Origin: Bacilli bacterium
Lineage (GTDB): Bacteria; Bacillota_I; Bacilli_A; RF39; UBA660
Assembly (NCBI GenBank): GCA_900758895.1
Contig: CAAETG010000176.1
Location: 1 to 16,740, forward strand
DNA length: 16,740 nt
Direction: 5' to 3'
The translations under genes were made by a program, and so were the position numbers. Shown here one piece after another: positions 15,678 to 16,740 of this stretch. The notes under the pieces are model-generated. The model had not been told where the DNA came from. It saw nothing but the letters and a program-made list of their open reading frames with translations, and did no database searches. Position 1 is the first letter of the stretch, and each line of letters starts with the position of its first letter.

Positions 15678-16178
15678 ATGGAATATTTTGATGTTTTAGA
15701 TAAAGATAGAAACTTTTTAAACAAAACATATGTAAGAGGAACGAAATTAAACGAAGAAGAATTCAATGCTGGCGTTGAAATCTTTATTACTTCTAACAAT
15801 AAACTTCTTTTATCTCAGCGTTGTTTATTAAAATCTCATCCCTTAGAATGGGAAGCACAAGGTGGTTGCGTAGTAGCTGGTGACAACAGTATAAAAACTG
15901 TTCATAAAGAATTACAAGAAGAAATTGGATTAACTCTTAAAGAAGACCCTAAATTCATAACAACGGATTTATATAAAAATCAATTTGTAGATATCTATAC
16001 GATCGACTTAAAAGAAAACAGTAACAATTTTACCCTTCAAGAAGAAGAAGTAAATGATATTAAATGGGTAGATGAAGAAGAATTCAAAGAAATGGTAAAA
16101 CAAAATCAAATCGTAGCTTCAGTTTTAAATCGATTTCAAAAAGTTAAAAATGAGCTAAACTTAAATTGGAAATTATAA
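15678..16178 (+). CDS. Nudix hydrolase, IPP-isomerase-like type, variant box
   Basis: A 166-residue protein whose opening (DVLDKDRNFLNKTYVRG) and overall order match the YfcD/IPP-isomerase-like Nudix group, thought to be hydrolases of unknown substrate. The Nudix box runs from G63 to L85 with two conservative changes: D69 where Glu is usual and K77 where Arg is usual. E78, E81 and E82, the metal-binding core, are kept, so activity is plausible. The C terminus has a WVDEEEF segment typical of these proteins. The ATG at 15678 follows AGGTGA. It is divergent from helD and its last six bases are shared with the convergent FkbM gene. Confidence 0.88.
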   Translation: MEYFDVLDKDRNFLNKTYVRGTKLNEEEFNAGVEIFITSNNKLLLSQRCLLKSHPLEWEAQGGCVVAGDNSIKTVHKELQEEIGLTLKEDPKFITTDLYKNQFVDIYTIDLKENSNNFTLQEEEVNDIKWVDEEEFKEMVKQNQIVASVLNRFQKVKNELNLNWKL

Positions 16179-16190
16179 TTTCCTTTTTTT
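16168..16190 (+). terminator. Palindromic terminator containing both convergent stop codons
   Basis: GGAAATTATAATTTCC (16168-16183) is a perfect 16-bp palindrome: a 6-bp stem with a TATA loop, followed by seven Ts (16184-16190). It ends plus-strand transcription of the Nudix gene. The central TTATAA encodes Leu-stop for both genes, one on each strand. Confidence 0.75.
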
Positions 16191-16740
16191 AATCATTTTT
16201 TCTTCAGGAATACCATATAAAATCAATTCAGCAGTTCTAAACTTATTTCGAAAGGTAGAAGCGTATTTTCTAAAGAATAAATGGTAATGATCATTAGTAC
16301 TTTTTATAAATGTAGGTAATTGAACCAAATCTTCTGGTTTATGATAAGCTGAAATAGATAAGATGGGCTGATCAGAACAAAGCACATTCTTTAGATTATT
16401 TAAAGCAATCAACTCACTCCCCTCAATATCCATAGTAATAAGGGATGGGCTACATTGCAATAATGTTTCAAAATTTGTATTCTGATTAATTTCTGCAAGA
16501 TGAACAATAATTTTTCTTCTTATATCATCAGGCAAATACCTTAAATTATCAAAGAAATCATCGATTCTTTTCTGATCACTATCAACAGCTTCAAAACAAT
16601 CAAAATCAAAATAATGATTTAAATAATAGTAAAGAGTATCTCCCATAGAACAGCCTAAATTCAAAATACTTTCATGTCTATTTAAATTTACCAAATGTTC
16701 ATCAAAATATTTAGATGAAGTTGGTAATTGTTCTAGCCGA
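16173..16740 (-). CDS. FkbM-family methyltransferase, 5' end outside window
   Basis: C-terminal part of an FkbM-type S-adenosylmethionine-dependent O-methyltransferase, a family often found with polysaccharide or glycan biosynthesis genes. The SAM-binding loop is ILNLGCSMGDTL (DNA about 16630-16665), in place of the usual VDxGAxxGDT; MDIEGSE, the family hallmark, is encoded near 16410-16430, followed by LSISAYHKPEDL and a closing AELILYGIP. The frame stays open to the right edge (first full codon ends at 16739), with EQLPTSSKYFDEHLVNLN upstream fitting the family, so a TTG at 16694 is not the true start. No terminator of its own is apparent past the shared palindrome. What lies upstream is not visible. 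Confidence 0.83.
   Translation of the reverse strand, partial: RLEQLPTSSKYFDEHLVNLNRHESILNLGCSMGDTLYYYLNHYFDFDCFEAVDSDQKRIDDFFDNLRYLPDDIRRKIIVHLAEINQNTNFETLLQCSPSLITMDIEGSELIALNNLKNVLCSDQPILSISAYHKPEDLVQLPTFIKSTNDHYHLFFRKYASTFRNKFRTAELILYGIPEEKMIKKRKL

Noticed and set aside
16692..16694. TTG as the start of the FkbM gene
   Set aside because: The frame remains open to the window edge and the residues upstream continue the family's N-terminal pattern.

Overview
The window looks like chromosomal DNA from an AT-rich, Gram-positive member of the Bacilli. The RNA polymerase genes are of Firmicutes type. A methyltransferase of the Bacillus YbxB family lies directly upstream of rpoB, as in Bacillus. 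A CotY/CotZ-type cysteine-rich coat protein points to an endospore former. TGG encodes Trp and TGA terminates ybxB, so the genetic code is standard and not the Mycoplasma code. I infer an Erysipelotrichales/RFN20-like gut lineage, but the sequence shown does not prove it.

Layout. (1) 1-6981, minus strand: rpoC (3' end outside the window) and rpoB, separated by 3 bp. (2) 7052-8459, minus: a promoter for rpoB built into the stop codon of ybxB, then ybxB and an HD-domain phosphohydrolase, each with its own promoter. The ribosomal protein genes rplJ-rplL, which precede ybxB in Bacillus, are not here. (3) 8461-12384, minus: a two-gene operon for the cell surface. The first gene encodes a 1004-residue membrane-anchored protein with a long disordered cytoplasmic N terminus, a SpoIID-like domain, an SGNH-like domain, an M23 endopeptidase and a phage-tail-type lysozyme. 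The second encodes a 299-residue membrane-anchored protein with two similar NTF2-like modules, resembling TcpC/VirB8. (4) 12451-12981, plus: a CotY/CotZ-family coat protein behind a sigma-K-like promoter, ending in a clear terminator. (5) 12980-15622, minus: helD, the RNA polymerase recycling ATPase, with a small Nudix hydrolase downstream. (6) 15652-16740: a divergent Nudix hydrolase of the IPP-isomerase-like type, meeting a convergent FkbM methyltransferase that runs off the right edge. The last two genes share a palindromic terminator containing both stop codons.

Three themes stand out. RpoB carries Lys and Asp at the positions equivalent to E. coli Q513 and H526, both known rifampicin-resistance substitutions, and helD is encoded about 6 kb away. 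The surface operon looks like the wall-opening part of a type IV secretion or conjugation apparatus, or a new envelope-remodelling machine, without the rest of such an apparatus in the window. Most sigma-A promoters that can be read here use an extended -10 element, and several are so close to the start codon that the mRNA leader would be only about 9-13 nt.
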